Source of the DNA: Mycobacterium cookii
GTDB lineage: Bacteria > Actinomycetota > Actinomycetes > Mycobacteriales > Mycobacteriaceae
Direction: 5' to 3'
Length of the DNA stretch: 64,000 nt
Assembly: GCF_010727945.1 (NCBI RefSeq)
Contig: NZ_AP022569.1
Coordinates: 310,001-374,000, forward strand
Made by a program: the position numbers and the translations under genes. How positions within the stretch are numbered: the stretch's first letter is position 1; the number at the start of each line of letters is the position of its first letter. Below are positions 45,380-56,068 of this stretch, piece after piece. The notes beneath the pieces are model-generated. The model worked only from the letters and a program-made list of their open reading frames with translations. It made no database searches and had not been told where the DNA came from.

Positions 45380-47041
45380 ATGGTTGCCTGGCGTCGGCGT
45401 GCTACCGCCAGCTGGCTGGTGGCCACGCTTGCGATAGTCGTGGGCTCTTTGTCGGCGTGCTCCGGCAGCGCTGCAGGGCAGGTCGACTACGTTGTCGACG
45501 GCTCGCTGGACACCTACAACGGCAACACTGTCAGCGGAGCGGCCTCGGCCGGGGCGCAGGCCTTCGCCCGCACCCTGACCGGCTTCGGCTACCACGGCCC
45601 TGACGGTCAGGTCGTCGCCGACCACGACTTCGGCAGCCTGTCGATCGTCGGCGGATCACCGTTGGTGCTCGACTACCAGATCGCCGACAACGCGGTCTAT
45701 TCCGACGGCAAACCAGTGACCTGCGACGACCTGGTCCTGGCGTGGGCGGCCCAGTCCGGCCGGTATCCGGGCTTCAACGCCGCCAGCCAGGCCGGCTACG
45801 TCGACGTCACCTCCATCGACTGCCAACCGGGCCAGAAGAAAGCAAGGGTGTCGTTCGTCCCGGACCGCAACATCGTCGACTACAACCAGCTGTTCACCGC
45901 CACCACGGTGATGCCGTCGCACGTCATCGCCGAAGAACTCGGCGTCGACACCACCGGCGCGCTGCTGCGCAACGACACCGCGGTGATCGGGCGCATCGCG
46001 CAAACGTGGAACACCACCTGGGACCTCAAGCCCGGCATCGACTCAGCCACCGTCGCCAAGCACTTCCCGTCGTCGGGGCCGTACAAGATCGAATCGGTGC
46101 TGGACGGCGGCGGAGTGGTGCTCGTCGCGAACGACCGCTGGTGGGGCGCCAAGCCGATGACCAGACGAGTCACCGTGTGGCCGCAGAAAGCCGACATCCA
46201 GGACCGGGTGAACGACAAGAGCGCCGACGTCGTCGACGTCGCCGCCGGCTCCTCAGGTGCATTGGCCACACCCGACAACTACCGCCGTACCGATGCGCCG
46301 TCGGATGGCATCGAGCAGCTGATCTTCGCCCCGCACGGGCCGCTCGCTGACGTCGCGGCCCGCCGAGCGGTTGCGGCGTGCACGCCGCGTGACGTCATCG
46401 CGCGCGACGCCATGGCGCCGATCGCCAACGCGCGACTGCATACGACGACCGACGACGCGATCGGGCAAGCCGAAAACGTCCCGGCCGCAGGCCAATACGT
46501 CAAGGCGAACCCCGAGGCCGCGCGCGCGGCGCTGGTCGGAAAGCCGCTGGCGGTACGAATCGGCTACCGCGGGCCCAACGCCCGGTTGGCCGCCATCGTC
46601 GGCGCGATCGCCAAGGCCTGTGGTCCGGCCGGTATCTCGGTGTCCGATGTCACCTCCGATTCAATTGGGCCGCAAACCCTGAAGGACGGCAAGATCGACG
46701 TGCTGCTGGCCAGCACCGGCGGCGCCGCCGGCAGTGGTTCGACGGGGTCGTCGGCGATGGACGCCTACGATCTGCACACCGGCAACGGCAACAACCTGTC
46801 CGGCTACGGCAACGGCCAAATCGACGGGATCATCGGATCTTTGGCGGTGTCGGCCGATCCGGGAGACCTGGTTCGGCTGCTGGCCGAGAGCGCGCCGGTG
46901 CTGTGGGCCGATATGCCGACGCTGCCGCTGTACCGCCAGCAGCGGACCTTGCTGGCGTCGAAGAAGATGTATGCCGTCGGCACCAACCCGAGCCGCTGGG
47001 GGGCGGGCTGGAACATGGACCGATGGGTCCTGGTGCGGTGA
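45380..47041 (+). CDS. Solute-binding lipoprotein, SBP family 5 (DppA/OppA-like)
   Basis: The 553-residue lipoprotein begins at ATG 45380; its signal peptide ([14 protein letters not shown]) ends with lipobox LSAC and Cys27 as the lipidation site. The mature part is an SBP_bac_5 periplasmic binding protein: [20 protein letters not shown] near residues 90-115, with [12 protein letters not shown] typical of peptide and nickel binders, then [10 protein letters not shown] and [12 protein letters not shown]. It corresponds to Rv2585c. No ABC permease genes lie nearby, so its transporter is encoded elsewhere or it acts as a receptor. The stop overlaps apt (GTGA). A frame starting at 45230 runs into secF and is discarded. 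Confidence 0.88.
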   Translation: MVAWRRRATASWLVATLAIVVGSLSACSGSAAGQVDYVVDGSLDTYNGNTVSGAASAGAQAFARTLTGFGYHGPDGQVVADHDFGSLSIVGGSPLVLDYQIADNAVYSDGKPVTCDDLVLAWAAQSGRYPGFNAASQAGYVDVTSIDCQPGQKKARVSFVPDRNIVDYNQLFTATTVMPSHVIAEELGVDTTGALLRNDTAVIGRIAQTWNTTWDLKPGIDSATVAKHFPSSGPYKIESVLDGGGVVLVANDRWWGAKPMTRRVTVWPQKADIQDRVNDKSADVVDVAAGSSGALATPDNYRRTDAPSDGIEQLIFAPHGPLADVAARRAVAACTPRDVIARDAMAPIANARLHTTTDDAIGQAENVPAAGQYVKANPEAARAALVGKPLAVRIGYRGPNARLAAIVGAIAKACGPAGISVSDVTSDSIGPQTLKDGKIDVLLASTGGAAGSGSTGSSAMDAYDLHTGNGNNLSGYGNGQIDGIIGSLAVSADPGDLVRLLAESAPVLWADMPTLPLYRQQRTLLASKKMYAVGTNPSRWGAGWNMDRWVLVR

Positions 47042-47571
47042 ATGACAGCCCATCGGCCGCCGACCTGATCGCCGCGTTGGCCCGTCAGGTCGCCGACTTC
47101 CCTTCGCCGGGAATCCAGTTCAAGGACCTGACCCCGGTATTCGCCGACCCGCGGGGGCTGGCCGCGGTCACCGATGCCATTGCGGAACTCGCCTCTGGTG
47201 CCGACTTGATCGCCGGCCTGGATGCGCGTGGCTTTCTCATCGGCGGCGCCGTCGCCGCCCGGCTGAACACCGGCGTGCTGGCGATCCGCAAGGGCGGCAA
47301 GCTGCCGCCGCCGGTGCGCACTGAGCACTACCAACTCGAGTACGGCACCGCGAGCCTGGAGTTGCCCGCCGACGGGATCAATGTGGACGGCCGCAACGTT
47401 GTCGTCGTGGACGACGTGCTGGCCACCGGCGGGACGCTGGCCGCCGCGCACCGGCTGCTCGAGCACGCCGGTGCGCGGGTGACCGCCGCCGCGGTGGTGA
47501 TCGAGCTGGCCGGGCTGGGCGGCCGTGACCTGGTCGCGCCGCTGCCGGTGCACAGCATCGTCGTTCTCTAG
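47038..47571 (+). CDS. apt: Adenine phosphoribosyltransferase
   Basis: This 177-residue enzyme salvages adenine with PRPP to make AMP. Motifs present are [15 protein letters not shown] (residues 19-33), [17 protein letters not shown] and the PRPP-binding [23 protein letters not shown] 47038 overlaps the upstream lipoprotein stop. Some M. tuberculosis annotations use a longer apt, but in this sequence a longer frame from 46903 lies within the lipoprotein gene. rel follows 47 bases later, so purine salvage and the stringent response are physically linked, as in many bacteria. Confidence 0.95.
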   Translation: MNDSPSAADLIAALARQVADFPSPGIQFKDLTPVFADPRGLAAVTDAIAELASGADLIAGLDARGFLIGGAVAARLNTGVLAIRKGGKLPPPVRTEHYQLEYGTASLELPADGINVDGRNVVVVDDVLATGGTLAAAHRLLEHAGARVTAAAVVIELAGLGGRDLVAPLPVHSIVVL

Positions 47572-47618
47572 CGCACGGCCCGGCGGACGATATCCTTGAG
47601 GCTCCGGAGGTGAGATGA

Positions 47619-49979
47619 GTGGCGGAAGACAAGGGTACGGCGGTTCAACCGCCTACTGAGCCGCTCCAGCTCGCCGACATTTCTCCCTCGTCCGAGCCCG
47701 GTATCGGCCTCAAGGCGCCCAGCAGTGCCTCGCGGCGAGTCCGGGCGCGGCTGGCGCGGCGGATGACCGCGCAGCGCAGCACCATCAGCCCGGTGCTCGA
47801 GCCGCTGGTGGCGGTGCACCGTGAGATCTACCCCAAGGCCGACCTGGCTTTGCTGCAGCGGGCCTACGAAGTCGCCGAGCGGCGACACGCCACCCAGATG
47901 CGGCATTCGGGCGATCCCTACATCACGCACCCACTGGCAGTGGCCAACATCCTCGCCGAGTTGGGCATGGACACCACAACCTTGGTGGCTGCCCTGCTGC
48001 ACGACACGGTCGAGGACACCGGCTACACGCTGGAGGAGCTGTCGAACGATTTCGGCGACGAAGTCGGCCACCTCGTCGACGGGGTGACCAAGCTGGACCG
48101 GGTGGTGCTGGGCAGCGCCGCCGAGGGCGAGACCATCCGCAAGATGATCACCGCGATGGCGCGCGACCCGCGGGTGCTGGTGATCAAGGTGGCCGACCGG
48201 CTGCACAACATGCGCACCATGCGCTTCCTGCCGCCGGAGAAGCAGGCCCGCAAGGCCCGTGAGACGCTGGAAGTGATTGCGCCGCTTGCACATCGGCTGG
48301 GGATGGCGACCGTCAAGTGGGAGCTGGAGGATCTGTCCTTCGCGATCCTGCACCCCAAGAAATACGAGGAGATCGTGCGGCTCGTCGCCGGCCGGGCGCC
48401 GTCGCGCGACACTTACCTGTCCAAGGTCCGCGCCGAGATCATCGCCACGCTCAACGCGTCGAAGATCAACGCGGTGGTCGAGGGACGTCCCAAGCACTAC
48501 TGGTCGATCTACCAGAAGATGATCGTCAAGGGCCGCGACTTCGACGACATCCACGACCTGGTCGGCGTCCGCATCCTGTGCGACGAGATCCGCGACTGTT
48601 ATGCCGCTGTGGGCGTGGTGCATTCACTGTGGCAGCCGATGGCCGGCCGGTTCAAGGACTACATCGCGCAGCCGCGCTACAGCGTGTACCAGTCGCTACA
48701 CACCACGGTCGTCGGCCCGGAAGGCAAACCGCTGGAGATCCAGATCCGCACCCGCGACATGCACCGCACCGCGGAGTACGGCATCGCGGCGCACTGGCGC
48801 TACAAAGAAACCAAGGGCCGCAACGGCGTGCCACATTCACACACCTCCGCCGAGATTGATGACATGGCCTGGATGCGCCAACTTCTCGACTGGCAGCGGG
48901 AGGCCGCCGACCCCGGTGAATTCCTCGAATCGCTGCGCTATGACCTTGCAGTCCAAGAGATCTTCGTGTTCACCCCGAAGGGCGATGTGATCACACTGCC
49001 CGCGGGCTCGACCCCGGTGGACTTCGCCTACGCCGTGCACACCGAGGTCGGCCACCGCTGCATCGGTGCACGAGTCAACGGCCGGCTCGTCGCACTGGAG
49101 CGCAAACTGGAAAACGGCGAAGTCGTCGAGGTGTTCACCTCCAAGGCGGCGACCGCCGGCCCGTCGCGGGACTGGCAGCAGTTCGTGGTGTCGCCGCGCG
49201 CGAAGGCCAAGATCCGGCAGTGGTTCGCCAAGGAGCGCCGTGAGGAGGCGCTGGAGACCGGCAAGGACGCGATCACCCGCGAAGTTCGCCGTGGCGGACT
49301 TCCCTTGCAGCGCTTGGTGAATGGCGGATCGATGGCGGCGGTGGCCAACGAGTTGCACTACACCGACGTGTCGGGGCTCTACACCGCGGTCGGCGAGGGC
49401 CACGTCTCGGCCAAGCACGTGGTGCAACGGCTACTGGTCGAACTCGGCGGGATCGACCAGGCCGAAGAGGATCTGGCCGAGCGAGCCACCCCGACGACGA
49501 TTCCGCGCCGCCCGCGCAGCACCGAGGACGTCGGCGTGGCGGTGCCGGGTGCTCCCGGCGTGCTGACCAAGCTGGCCAAGTGCTGCACGCCGGTGCCCGG
49601 CGATCAGATCTTGGGCTTCGTCACCCGCGGCGGGGGAGTCAGCGTGCACCGCACCGACTGCACCAACGCCACGTCGCTGCAACAGCAGGCCGAGCGCATC
49701 ATCGAGGTGCACTGGGCGCCGTCGCCGTCGTCGGTGTTCCTGGTGGCCATTCAGGTCGAGGCACTGGACAGGCACCGGCTGCTGTCCGACGTCACCCGGG
49801 TGCTGGCCGATGAGCGGGTGAACATTCTGTCGGCGTCGGTGACCACCTCGGGTGACCGAGTGGCGGTGAGCCGCTTCACCTTTGAGATGGGCGATCCCAA
49901 GCATCTGGGTCACCTGCTTGATGTGGTTCGCAACGTCGAAGGCGTTTTCGATGTGTACCGGGTGACCTCCGCGGCGTGA
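47619..49979 (+). CDS. rel: Bifunctional (p)ppGpp synthetase/hydrolase Rel
   Basis: The 786-residue stringent-response enzyme has an N-terminal HD hydrolase domain ([16 protein letters not shown], then [16 protein letters not shown]) and a synthetase domain ([20 protein letters not shown], then [20 protein letters not shown]). TGS ([20 protein letters not shown]), a helical region, the zinc-finger domain ([20 protein letters not shown] with a further DCTN) and a C-terminal ACT domain follow. The RFKD motif (in AGRFKDYIA) marks a bifunctional, RXKD-class enzyme like M. tuberculosis Rel. GTG 47619 is used. Its stop overlaps the next gene (GTGA). Confidence 0.97.
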   Translation: MAEDKGTAVQPPTEPLQLADISPSSEPGIGLKAPSSASRRVRARLARRMTAQRSTISPVLEPLVAVHREIYPKADLALLQRAYEVAERRHATQMRHSGDPYITHPLAVANILAELGMDTTTLVAALLHDTVEDTGYTLEELSNDFGDEVGHLVDGVTKLDRVVLGSAAEGETIRKMITAMARDPRVLVIKVADRLHNMRTMRFLPPEKQARKARETLEVIAPLAHRLGMATVKWELEDLSFAILHPKKYEEIVRLVAGRAPSRDTYLSKVRAEIIATLNASKINAVVEGRPKHYWSIYQKMIVKGRDFDDIHDLVGVRILCDEIRDCYAAVGVVHSLWQPMAGRFKDYIAQPRYSVYQSLHTTVVGPEGKPLEIQIRTRDMHRTAEYGIAAHWRYKETKGRNGVPHSHTSAEIDDMAWMRQLLDWQREAADPGEFLESLRYDLAVQEIFVFTPKGDVITLPAGSTPVDFAYAVHTEVGHRCIGARVNGRLVALERKLENGEVVEVFTSKAATAGPSRDWQQFVVSPRAKAKIRQWFAKERREEALETGKDAITREVRRGGLPLQRLVNGGSMAAVANELHYTDVSGLYTAVGEGHVSAKHVVQRLLVELGGIDQAEEDLAERATPTTIPRRPRSTEDVGVAVPGAPGVLTKLAKCCTPVPGDQILGFVTRGGGVSVHRTDCTNATSLQQQAERIIEVHWAPSPSSVFLVAIQVEALDRHRLLSDVTRVLADERVNILSASVTTSGDRVAVSRFTFEMGDPKHLGHLLDVVRNVEGVFDVYRVTSAA

Positions 49980-50959
49980 CACCCCAGAAGGCTCTCGTGA
50001 TGGGCGCCAGCGGCAACGTCGGTGCTTGCGTGACCCGTCACCTGGTCGCCGCCGGCGCCGACGTGCGGGTGCTGCTGCGAAAGTCCAGTTCCACCAAGGG
50101 CATCGACGGCCTGAACGTCGAACGGCACTACGGCGACATCTTCGACACCGCCGAGGTGGCCGCCGCGATGGCCGACCGCGACGTCGTCTACTACTGCGTC
50201 GTCGACACCCGGGCCGAGCTGCGAGATCCCGCACCGCTGTTCAAGACCAACGTTGAGGGACTTCGCAATGTCCTTGACGTGGCGGTGCAGGCGAATCTGC
50301 GGCGGTTCGTCTTCCTCAGCACGATCGGGACGGTCGCCGTCGGCCGGAACGGTGAAACCGTCGACGAGGACACCCCGTTCAACTGGGCTGAGGAGGCCGG
50401 CGGCTACATCGCGTCGCGGCGTGCGGCCGAGGATGTGGTGCTGTCCTACGTGTCCGCGCACGGGCTGCCCGCGGTGGTGTGCAACGTGTCGAATCCGTAC
50501 GGCCCGCCCGATTGGCAACCGCGGCAGGGGATGTTGGTCAAGTTCGCTGCGCAGGGAAAGCTACCGTTCTATGTCCGCGGCGTCGGTGCCGAAGTAGTCG
50601 GCATCGACGATGTCGCCGACGCGATGCTGTTGGCCGCCGAACGCGGGCGAATCGGGCAGCGCTACATCATTTCTGAGCGCTACATGAGCCAGCGCGAACT
50701 GGTCACCACCGCCGCGCAGGCCGTCGGCGCACGACCGCCCCGGGTGGGCATCCCGATGGCGGTGATGTACGGAATCGGTTGGGTCAACGACGCGATGGGG
50801 GCGCTGTTGCGGCGAGACTTCCCGATGAGCAGGCAGAGTGCCAAGCTCGTCGAACTGACCTCGCCGGCCAGCCACGACAAGGCCACCCGTGAACTCGGTT
50901 GGCACCCAACGCCGACCGAAGAATTCATCCGGCGGGCGGCCCGCAGCTACGTCGAGCGC

Positions 50960-50977
<18 letters not shown>
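49976..50977 (+). CDS. Extended SDR / 3-beta-HSD-like NAD(P)-dependent protein
   Basis: This 333-residue Rossmann protein has the dinucleotide motif [15 protein letters not shown] (about residues 9-23), acidic and Thr-rich strands, [15 protein letters not shown] and a C-terminal substrate lobe ending [15 protein letters not shown], like 3-beta-hydroxysteroid dehydrogenase or nucleotide-sugar epimerase families. The active site reads [14 protein letters not shown]: Tyr is followed by Arg at the position of the usual Lys of YxxxK, so standard SDR chemistry may be altered. It starts with GTG overlapping the rel stop. Role unknown. Confidence 0.8.
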
Positions 50978-51753
<776 letters not shown>

Positions 51754-51754
<1 letters not shown>

Positions 51755-52629
51755 CAGTCCAGCATCACGGACTTGATGGTGACTTCGGTGGCGGGTGGCC
51801 CGTCCGCGCCGCCGCCGGCGACGCCGCCCTTCGCGATCTTGTCCAGAGTCGCCAGCCCGTCCTGCTGAATCTTGCCGAAAATGGTGTATTGAGGCGGCAA
51901 TTGGGTGTCCTTGTAGACCAGGAAGAACTGGCTGCCGTTGGTGTTCGGCCCGCTGTTGGCCATCGCCAGGGTTCCCCGCGGATACGTCACCGGGTCGTGG
52001 ATGGCGGGGTCGCCCGGCTTGTACTGGTCCGTCGGGTACTCGTTGGCGAACTGGTAGCCCGGCCCGCCAGTGCCGTCGCCGCCGGGGTCGCCGCATTGCA
52101 GAACCGCGGATGTCGGGGCGGCCGTCAGCCGGTGGCATTTGGTGTCATCGAAGAACTTCTGCTGTGCCAGACTCGCGAAACTGTTGACCGTGCAGGGGGA
52201 TTCGTTGTTTGCGAGCAACAGGCCGATGTGGCCCTGGTTGGTCACCATGCTGACGCTGACCTGTGCGGGGTCGGTGGGCACTTTGCCGGTCCGGGGCGGC
52301 TTGACCTGCTTGCTGGCGGGCTCCGGCGCGGGCGGGTACTGGCAGTTGGCGCCCAGGTCGGCCGCCGGCTTGAAGGGCGGCAGCGCCCCGGCTTCGGGGG
52401 TCGAACCGTTGCTCGCCGAGGAGCTGCCGCTCGACGACGCCTGCTTGTCGCTGTGGTTCTGATTGCTCGCGATGATGCTGTACGCCGCGATCGCGACGAC
52501 GGCGACGGCCGCCACCGAGCCTCCGATGATGGTCAGCAGCCGGCGACGCTTGGCCTGCTGGGCGCGGCGTTCCAGCTGCCGCTCCAGTTTGCGCTTGGCT
52601 GACGCTCGTCGCTGTTCGTTGGTCGGCAC
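51754..52629 (-). CDS. ppiB: Membrane-anchored cyclophilin-type peptidyl-prolyl isomerase
   Basis: The 291-residue protein starts at GTG 52629 (PTNEQRRASAKRKLERQLE, with GGAGGA upstream; an ATG at 52686 is possible). A very basic N-terminus, one transmembrane helix (LLTIIGGSVAAVAVVAIAAY), a Ser/Asn-rich linker and an extracytoplasmic cyclophilin domain follow: NNESPCTVNSFASLAQQKFF, CHRLTAAPTSAVLQCGDPGG and RGTLAMANSGPNTNGSQFFL. It matches M. tuberculosis Rv2582 (PpiB). The downstream lipoprotein gene is a clear tandem paralogue. The enzymes catalyse proline cis-trans isomerisation of secreted proteins. Confidence 0.9.
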
Positions 52630-52742
52630 CGCCGCTATTCCTCCATGTTCGCGGGCTGGGTCTCGGGGAAGAGTGTGCCAGCCCACGCTGGATAAGGGTG
52701 GCGCGACCCGTCCACGATTGTTCAGATGGGAAACTGGAGGAC

Positions 52743-53405
52743 GTGTTCATCACCGGATTCCCCGCCGGATTGCTGCAGTGCAACTGCTACGTGTTGGCGC
52801 CGCACCCCGGAGCCGACGCCGTCATCGTCGATCCCGGCCAACGCGCGATGGGTCAACTGCGGCGCATCCTGGACGAGAATCGGTTGACACCTGCGGCGGT
52901 GCTGCTCACGCACGGCCACATCGATCACATCTGGTCAGCGCAGAAGGTGTCCGATACCTTCGGCTGCCCGACCTATATCCACCCCGAGGACCGGTTCATG
53001 CTGACCGATCCGATCAAGGACTTCGGGCCCAAGATCGGTCAGCTGCTGCTGGCGGCGATCTTTCGCGAACCCAAGCAGGTGGTGGAACTCGACCGGGACG
53101 GCGACAAGATCGACCTGGGCGGGATCAGCGTCACCGTCGACCACACACCGGGCCACACCCGGGGCTCGGTGGTGTTCCGGGTGTCAGGCGACAAAGACCT
53201 GGCCTTCACCGGCGACACGCTGTTCGAGCGCTCGATCGGCCGCACCGACCTGTTCGGCGGCAGCGGGCGTGACCTGCTGCGCTCGATCGTCGACAAGCTG
53301 CTGGTCCTCGACGACAAGACGGTGGTCCTGCCCGGGCACGGCAACTCCACCACCATCGGCGACGAGCGCCGGTCCAACCCGTTCCTCGAAGGGCTGAGCC
53401 GGTGA
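52743..53405 (+). CDS. Metallo-beta-lactamase-fold hydrolase (glyoxalase II-like)
   Basis: This 220-residue dinuclear metal hydrolase carries the HxHxDH motif THGHIDH (His57, His59, Asp61, His62), the second-sphere HTPGHTRGS (His), GDTLF (bridging Asp) and PGHGN (final His). The family includes glyoxalase II and many thioesterase-like enzymes; whether it acts on lactoyl-mycothiol or another thioester is unknown. GTG 52743 is preferred ([20 protein letters not shown] is the true start of the fold) and has GGAGG just upstream. hisS overlaps its stop by 4 bases (GTGA), as in M. tuberculosis (Rv2581c-hisS). Confidence 0.9.
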   Translation: MFITGFPAGLLQCNCYVLAPHPGADAVIVDPGQRAMGQLRRILDENRLTPAAVLLTHGHIDHIWSAQKVSDTFGCPTYIHPEDRFMLTDPIKDFGPKIGQLLLAAIFREPKQVVELDRDGDKIDLGGISVTVDHTPGHTRGSVVFRVSGDKDLAFTGDTLFERSIGRTDLFGGSGRDLLRSIVDKLLVLDDKTVVLPGHGNSTTIGDERRSNPFLEGLSR

Positions 53406-54664
53406 GCCCCTTCGCCGCGCCGAAAGGCGTGCCGGACTACTACCCGCCGGATTCGGCAGGCTTCGTCGCGGTGCGGTCGGGTCTGCTGGACGCCGCCCGC
53501 CGCGCCGGATACGGCGACATCGAGTTGCCGATCTTCGAGGACACTGCGCTGTTCGCCCGCGGGGTGGGCGAGTCCACCGATGTGGTGTCCAAGGAGATGT
53601 ACACCTTCAACGACCGCGGCGACCGTTCGGTGACGCTGCGGCCCGAGGGCACCGCCGGAGTGGTGCGCGCGGTGATCGAGCACGGTCTGGACCGCGGCGC
53701 GCTGCCGGTCAAGCTGTGTTACGCGGGCCCGTTCTTCCGCTACGAACGCCCGCAGGCCGGCCGCTATCGCCAACTGCAGCAGGTCGGGGTCGAAGCGATC
53801 GGCGTCGACGATCCGGCACTGGATGCCGAGGTGATCGCGGTTGCCGACGCCGGCTTCCGCTCGCTGGGGTTGGACGATTTCCGGCTGGAGATCACCTCGC
53901 TGGGCGATGACAGCTGTCGTCCGCAGTATCGGGAACTGTTGCAGGACTACCTGTTACAGCTCGATCTCGATGCGGAGACCCGCAAGCGTGCCGAGATCAA
54001 CCCGCTACGGGTGCTCGACGACAAGCGCCCGGACGTCAAGGCGATGACGGCTGAGGCGCCGGTGATGCTCGACCACCTCTCCGATGTCGCCAAGCAGCAC
54101 TTCGAGACCGTGCTCGCGCACCTCGACGGTCTGAGTGTGCCGTATGTGATCAACCCGCGGATGGTGCGCGGGTTGGACTACTACACCAAGACCACGTTCG
54201 AATTCGTGCACGACGGGTTGGGCGCGCAATCGGGCATCGGCGGCGGTGGGCGATACGACGGGCTGATGCATCAGCTCGGCGGCCAGGATCTGTCGGGCAT
54301 TGGGTTCGGGCTCGGGGTGGACCGCACGCTGCTGGCGTTGCAGGCCGAGGGTAAGGACGCCGGACCGGCCGCGCGCTGCGACGTGTTCGGGGTTCCGCTG
54401 GGCGGGCAGGCCAAACTGCGCCTGGCGGTGCTGGCCGGCCAGCTGCGCGCGGGCGGCGTGCGGGTGGACTTGGCTTACGGCGATCGCGGGCTGAAGGGCG
54501 CGATGCGGGCCGCCGACCGCTCAGGAGCGCGGGTGGCGCTGGTGGCCGGCGACCGGGATATCGACGCCGGCACCATCGGGGTGAAAGACCTGACGACGGG
54601 GGAGCAGGTCAACGTCGCGACGGATTCCGTTGTCGCCGAGGTGCTTTCGCGGCTCAACTTTTAG
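53402..54664 (+). CDS. hisS: Histidyl-tRNA synthetase
   Basis: The 420-residue class II synthetase charges tRNA-His. Visible are [17 protein letters not shown] (start of the catalytic domain), motif 2 [16 protein letters not shown] with [14 protein letters not shown], the histidine-specific [16 protein letters not shown], motif 3 [10 protein letters not shown] with [14 protein letters not shown], and the C-terminal anticodon domain. GTG 53402 overlaps the MBL stop. A 65-nt palindromic repeat (copy C) begins 3 bases after its stop. Confidence 0.96.
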   Translation: MSPFAAPKGVPDYYPPDSAGFVAVRSGLLDAARRAGYGDIELPIFEDTALFARGVGESTDVVSKEMYTFNDRGDRSVTLRPEGTAGVVRAVIEHGLDRGALPVKLCYAGPFFRYERPQAGRYRQLQQVGVEAIGVDDPALDAEVIAVADAGFRSLGLDDFRLEITSLGDDSCRPQYRELLQDYLLQLDLDAETRKRAEINPLRVLDDKRPDVKAMTAEAPVMLDHLSDVAKQHFETVLAHLDGLSVPYVINPRMVRGLDYYTKTTFEFVHDGLGAQSGIGGGGRYDGLMHQLGGQDLSGIGFGLGVDRTLLALQAEGKDAGPAARCDVFGVPLGGQAKLRLAVLAGQLRAGGVRVDLAYGDRGLKGAMRAADRSGARVALVAGDRDIDAGTIGVKDLTTGEQVNVATDSVVAEVLSRLNF

Positions 54665-54666
54665 CT

Positions 54667-54731
54667 GCACCGAGATCGACGCGAGCGCGACAAATCGCGA
54701 GAGGGCCCCACGCTGCCGTCGATCTGGGTGC
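54667..54731 (-). repeat. 65-nt palindromic repeat, copy C
   Basis: Arms 54667-54687 and 54711-54731 pair at 18 of 21 positions around a 23-nt loop (54688-54710). On the minus strand the loop matches the loop of copy B at 18 of 23 positions, so the copy is inverted relative to A and B. It lies immediately after the hisS stop and upstream of the convergent acyl-CoA dehydrogenase stop, where it could also act as a bidirectional terminator-like hairpin (no T tract). Confidence 0.75.
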
Positions 54732-54756
54732 TACCCGCGACGGCTTCCCTGGCAAG

Positions 54757-56004
54757 TCAGCTGCGGCCGTGCTTGACCTGGTTGAACGGCACGCCCCGGT
54801 CGGCGGCGAACTCGCGCGGGAAGCCGAGTATCCGTTCGCCGATGACATTGCGGGCCATCTCGGTCGTGCCGCCGCCGAGTGCCGCGGTCTGGCGCGACAG
54901 GTAGCGCTCGCCGATCGCGAGCAGACTGGCCGGCCCGTCGACGACTCCGGCGTCACCGGCGATCGCCAGCGCGGTGTCGATCTCGAGCGCCACCTCCTCA
55001 GCCTGGAAGAGCCGAATCAGCGTGCCGCCGGTCGGGGGCAGTGATCCGTCCAGTACACCCCGATAGACGTGGTCGATCAACTGCTCCCACACCGCGCGAT
55101 GCGTCAGCGCCCGGCCGGCGGCCTCGAGTGCCCGCTCGTTGTCGCTGAGTCCGGCGGCGCGAAGGATCGCGACATAGTCCGGCGGCTGTTCCTGGTTGTT
55201 CTCTGCGCCGCTGCCACTGGCGAACTCCGAGCCGCCGCCCACCGCGCGTCGCTCGTGGTGCAGTTGGCGCGTCGCCACATCCCAACCCTTGTCGACTTCG
55301 CCGACCACGTCGTCGTCGCTGAGTTCCAGGTCGTCGAAGAACTCTTCACAGAACTCCGTCGAGCCGTTGACCTGTTTGATGCGGCGCAGCGTGATGCCGG
55401 GGCTGTCCAGGCGGACCAGGAACAGGGTCAGCCCTTCGTGCTTCGGCACATCCCAGTTGGTTCTGGCCAGCAGCAGGCCGTAGTCGGCGGCGAAGGCGCC
55501 GGTGCTCCACGTCTTGGCGCCGTTGACGATCCACTTGTCGCCGCGCCGCTCGGCGCGGGTGATCACGCCGGCCAGGTCGGAGCCGCCGCTCGGCTCGGAG
55601 AGCAGCTGGACGAGCACCTCGTCGCCGCGCAGCGCCGCCGAAATGTGTTGCCGCTTCTGCTCTTCGCTACCGGTGTCGAGGATCGTCGCGCAGCAGATGG
55701 TGAAGGTCGGGACGTTCAGGATCAGCGGCAACTCATAGCCGATGCTCTCGAGGTCGAACGCCTTCTGGTAGGCGATGTCGAGCCCGAGGCCGCCGTACTC
55801 GGTGGGAAAGCAGATGCCGGCGAAGCCGCCGTCGTACAGCTTCCGCTGGAGTTGACGGACGTGCTGCCAGGAGTCCTCTTCACCCCGGTCGGCGTAGGGC
55901 GGATTGTCTGGATCCGCGATGCGCGGCATGTTGTCGGCGAGCCACTTGCGGGCCCGCTCGGCGAATTCAGTGACCGATTCCGCGGTGCGCGTAGAAGCCG
56001 TCAT
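54757..56004 (-). CDS. Acyl-CoA dehydrogenase
   Basis: The 415-residue flavoprotein oxidises acyl-CoA at the alpha-beta bond. ACAD signatures include FPTEYGGLGLDIAYQKAF, QLLSEPSGGSDLAGVITRAE (acyl-CoA and FAD contact) and GDKWIVNGAKTWSTGAFAAD. The C-terminal domain reads GDAGVVDGPASLLAIGERYL, then GGTTEMARNVIGERILGFPR with the ETAMN-type region. ATG 56004 has GGAAGGCGGC directly upstream and is preferred to the ATG at 56025. The catalytic base cannot be placed with certainty. It may belong to sterol or fatty-acid degradation; only an upstream palindrome-free gap separates it from the phosphatase. Confidence 0.93.
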   Translation of the reverse strand: MTASTRTAESVTEFAERARKWLADNMPRIADPDNPPYADRGEEDSWQHVRQLQRKLYDGGFAGICFPTEYGGLGLDIAYQKAFDLESIGYELPLILNVPTFTICCATILDTGSEEQKRQHISAALRGDEVLVQLLSEPSGGSDLAGVITRAERRGDKWIVNGAKTWSTGAFAADYGLLLARTNWDVPKHEGLTLFLVRLDSPGITLRRIKQVNGSTEFCEEFFDDLELSDDDVVGEVDKGWDVATRQLHHERRAVGGGSEFASGSGAENNQEQPPDYVAILRAAGLSDNERALEAAGRALTHRAVWEQLIDHVYRGVLDGSLPPTGGTLIRLFQAEEVALEIDTALAIAGDAGVVDGPASLLAIGERYLSRQTAALGGGTTEMARNVIGERILGFPREFAADRGVPFNQVKHGRS

Positions 56005-56068
56005 GCCGCCTTCCGAGAGGATCATTGACCAAAAGTGGTAATGACATTACCAGCGATGGATCGCCGGC

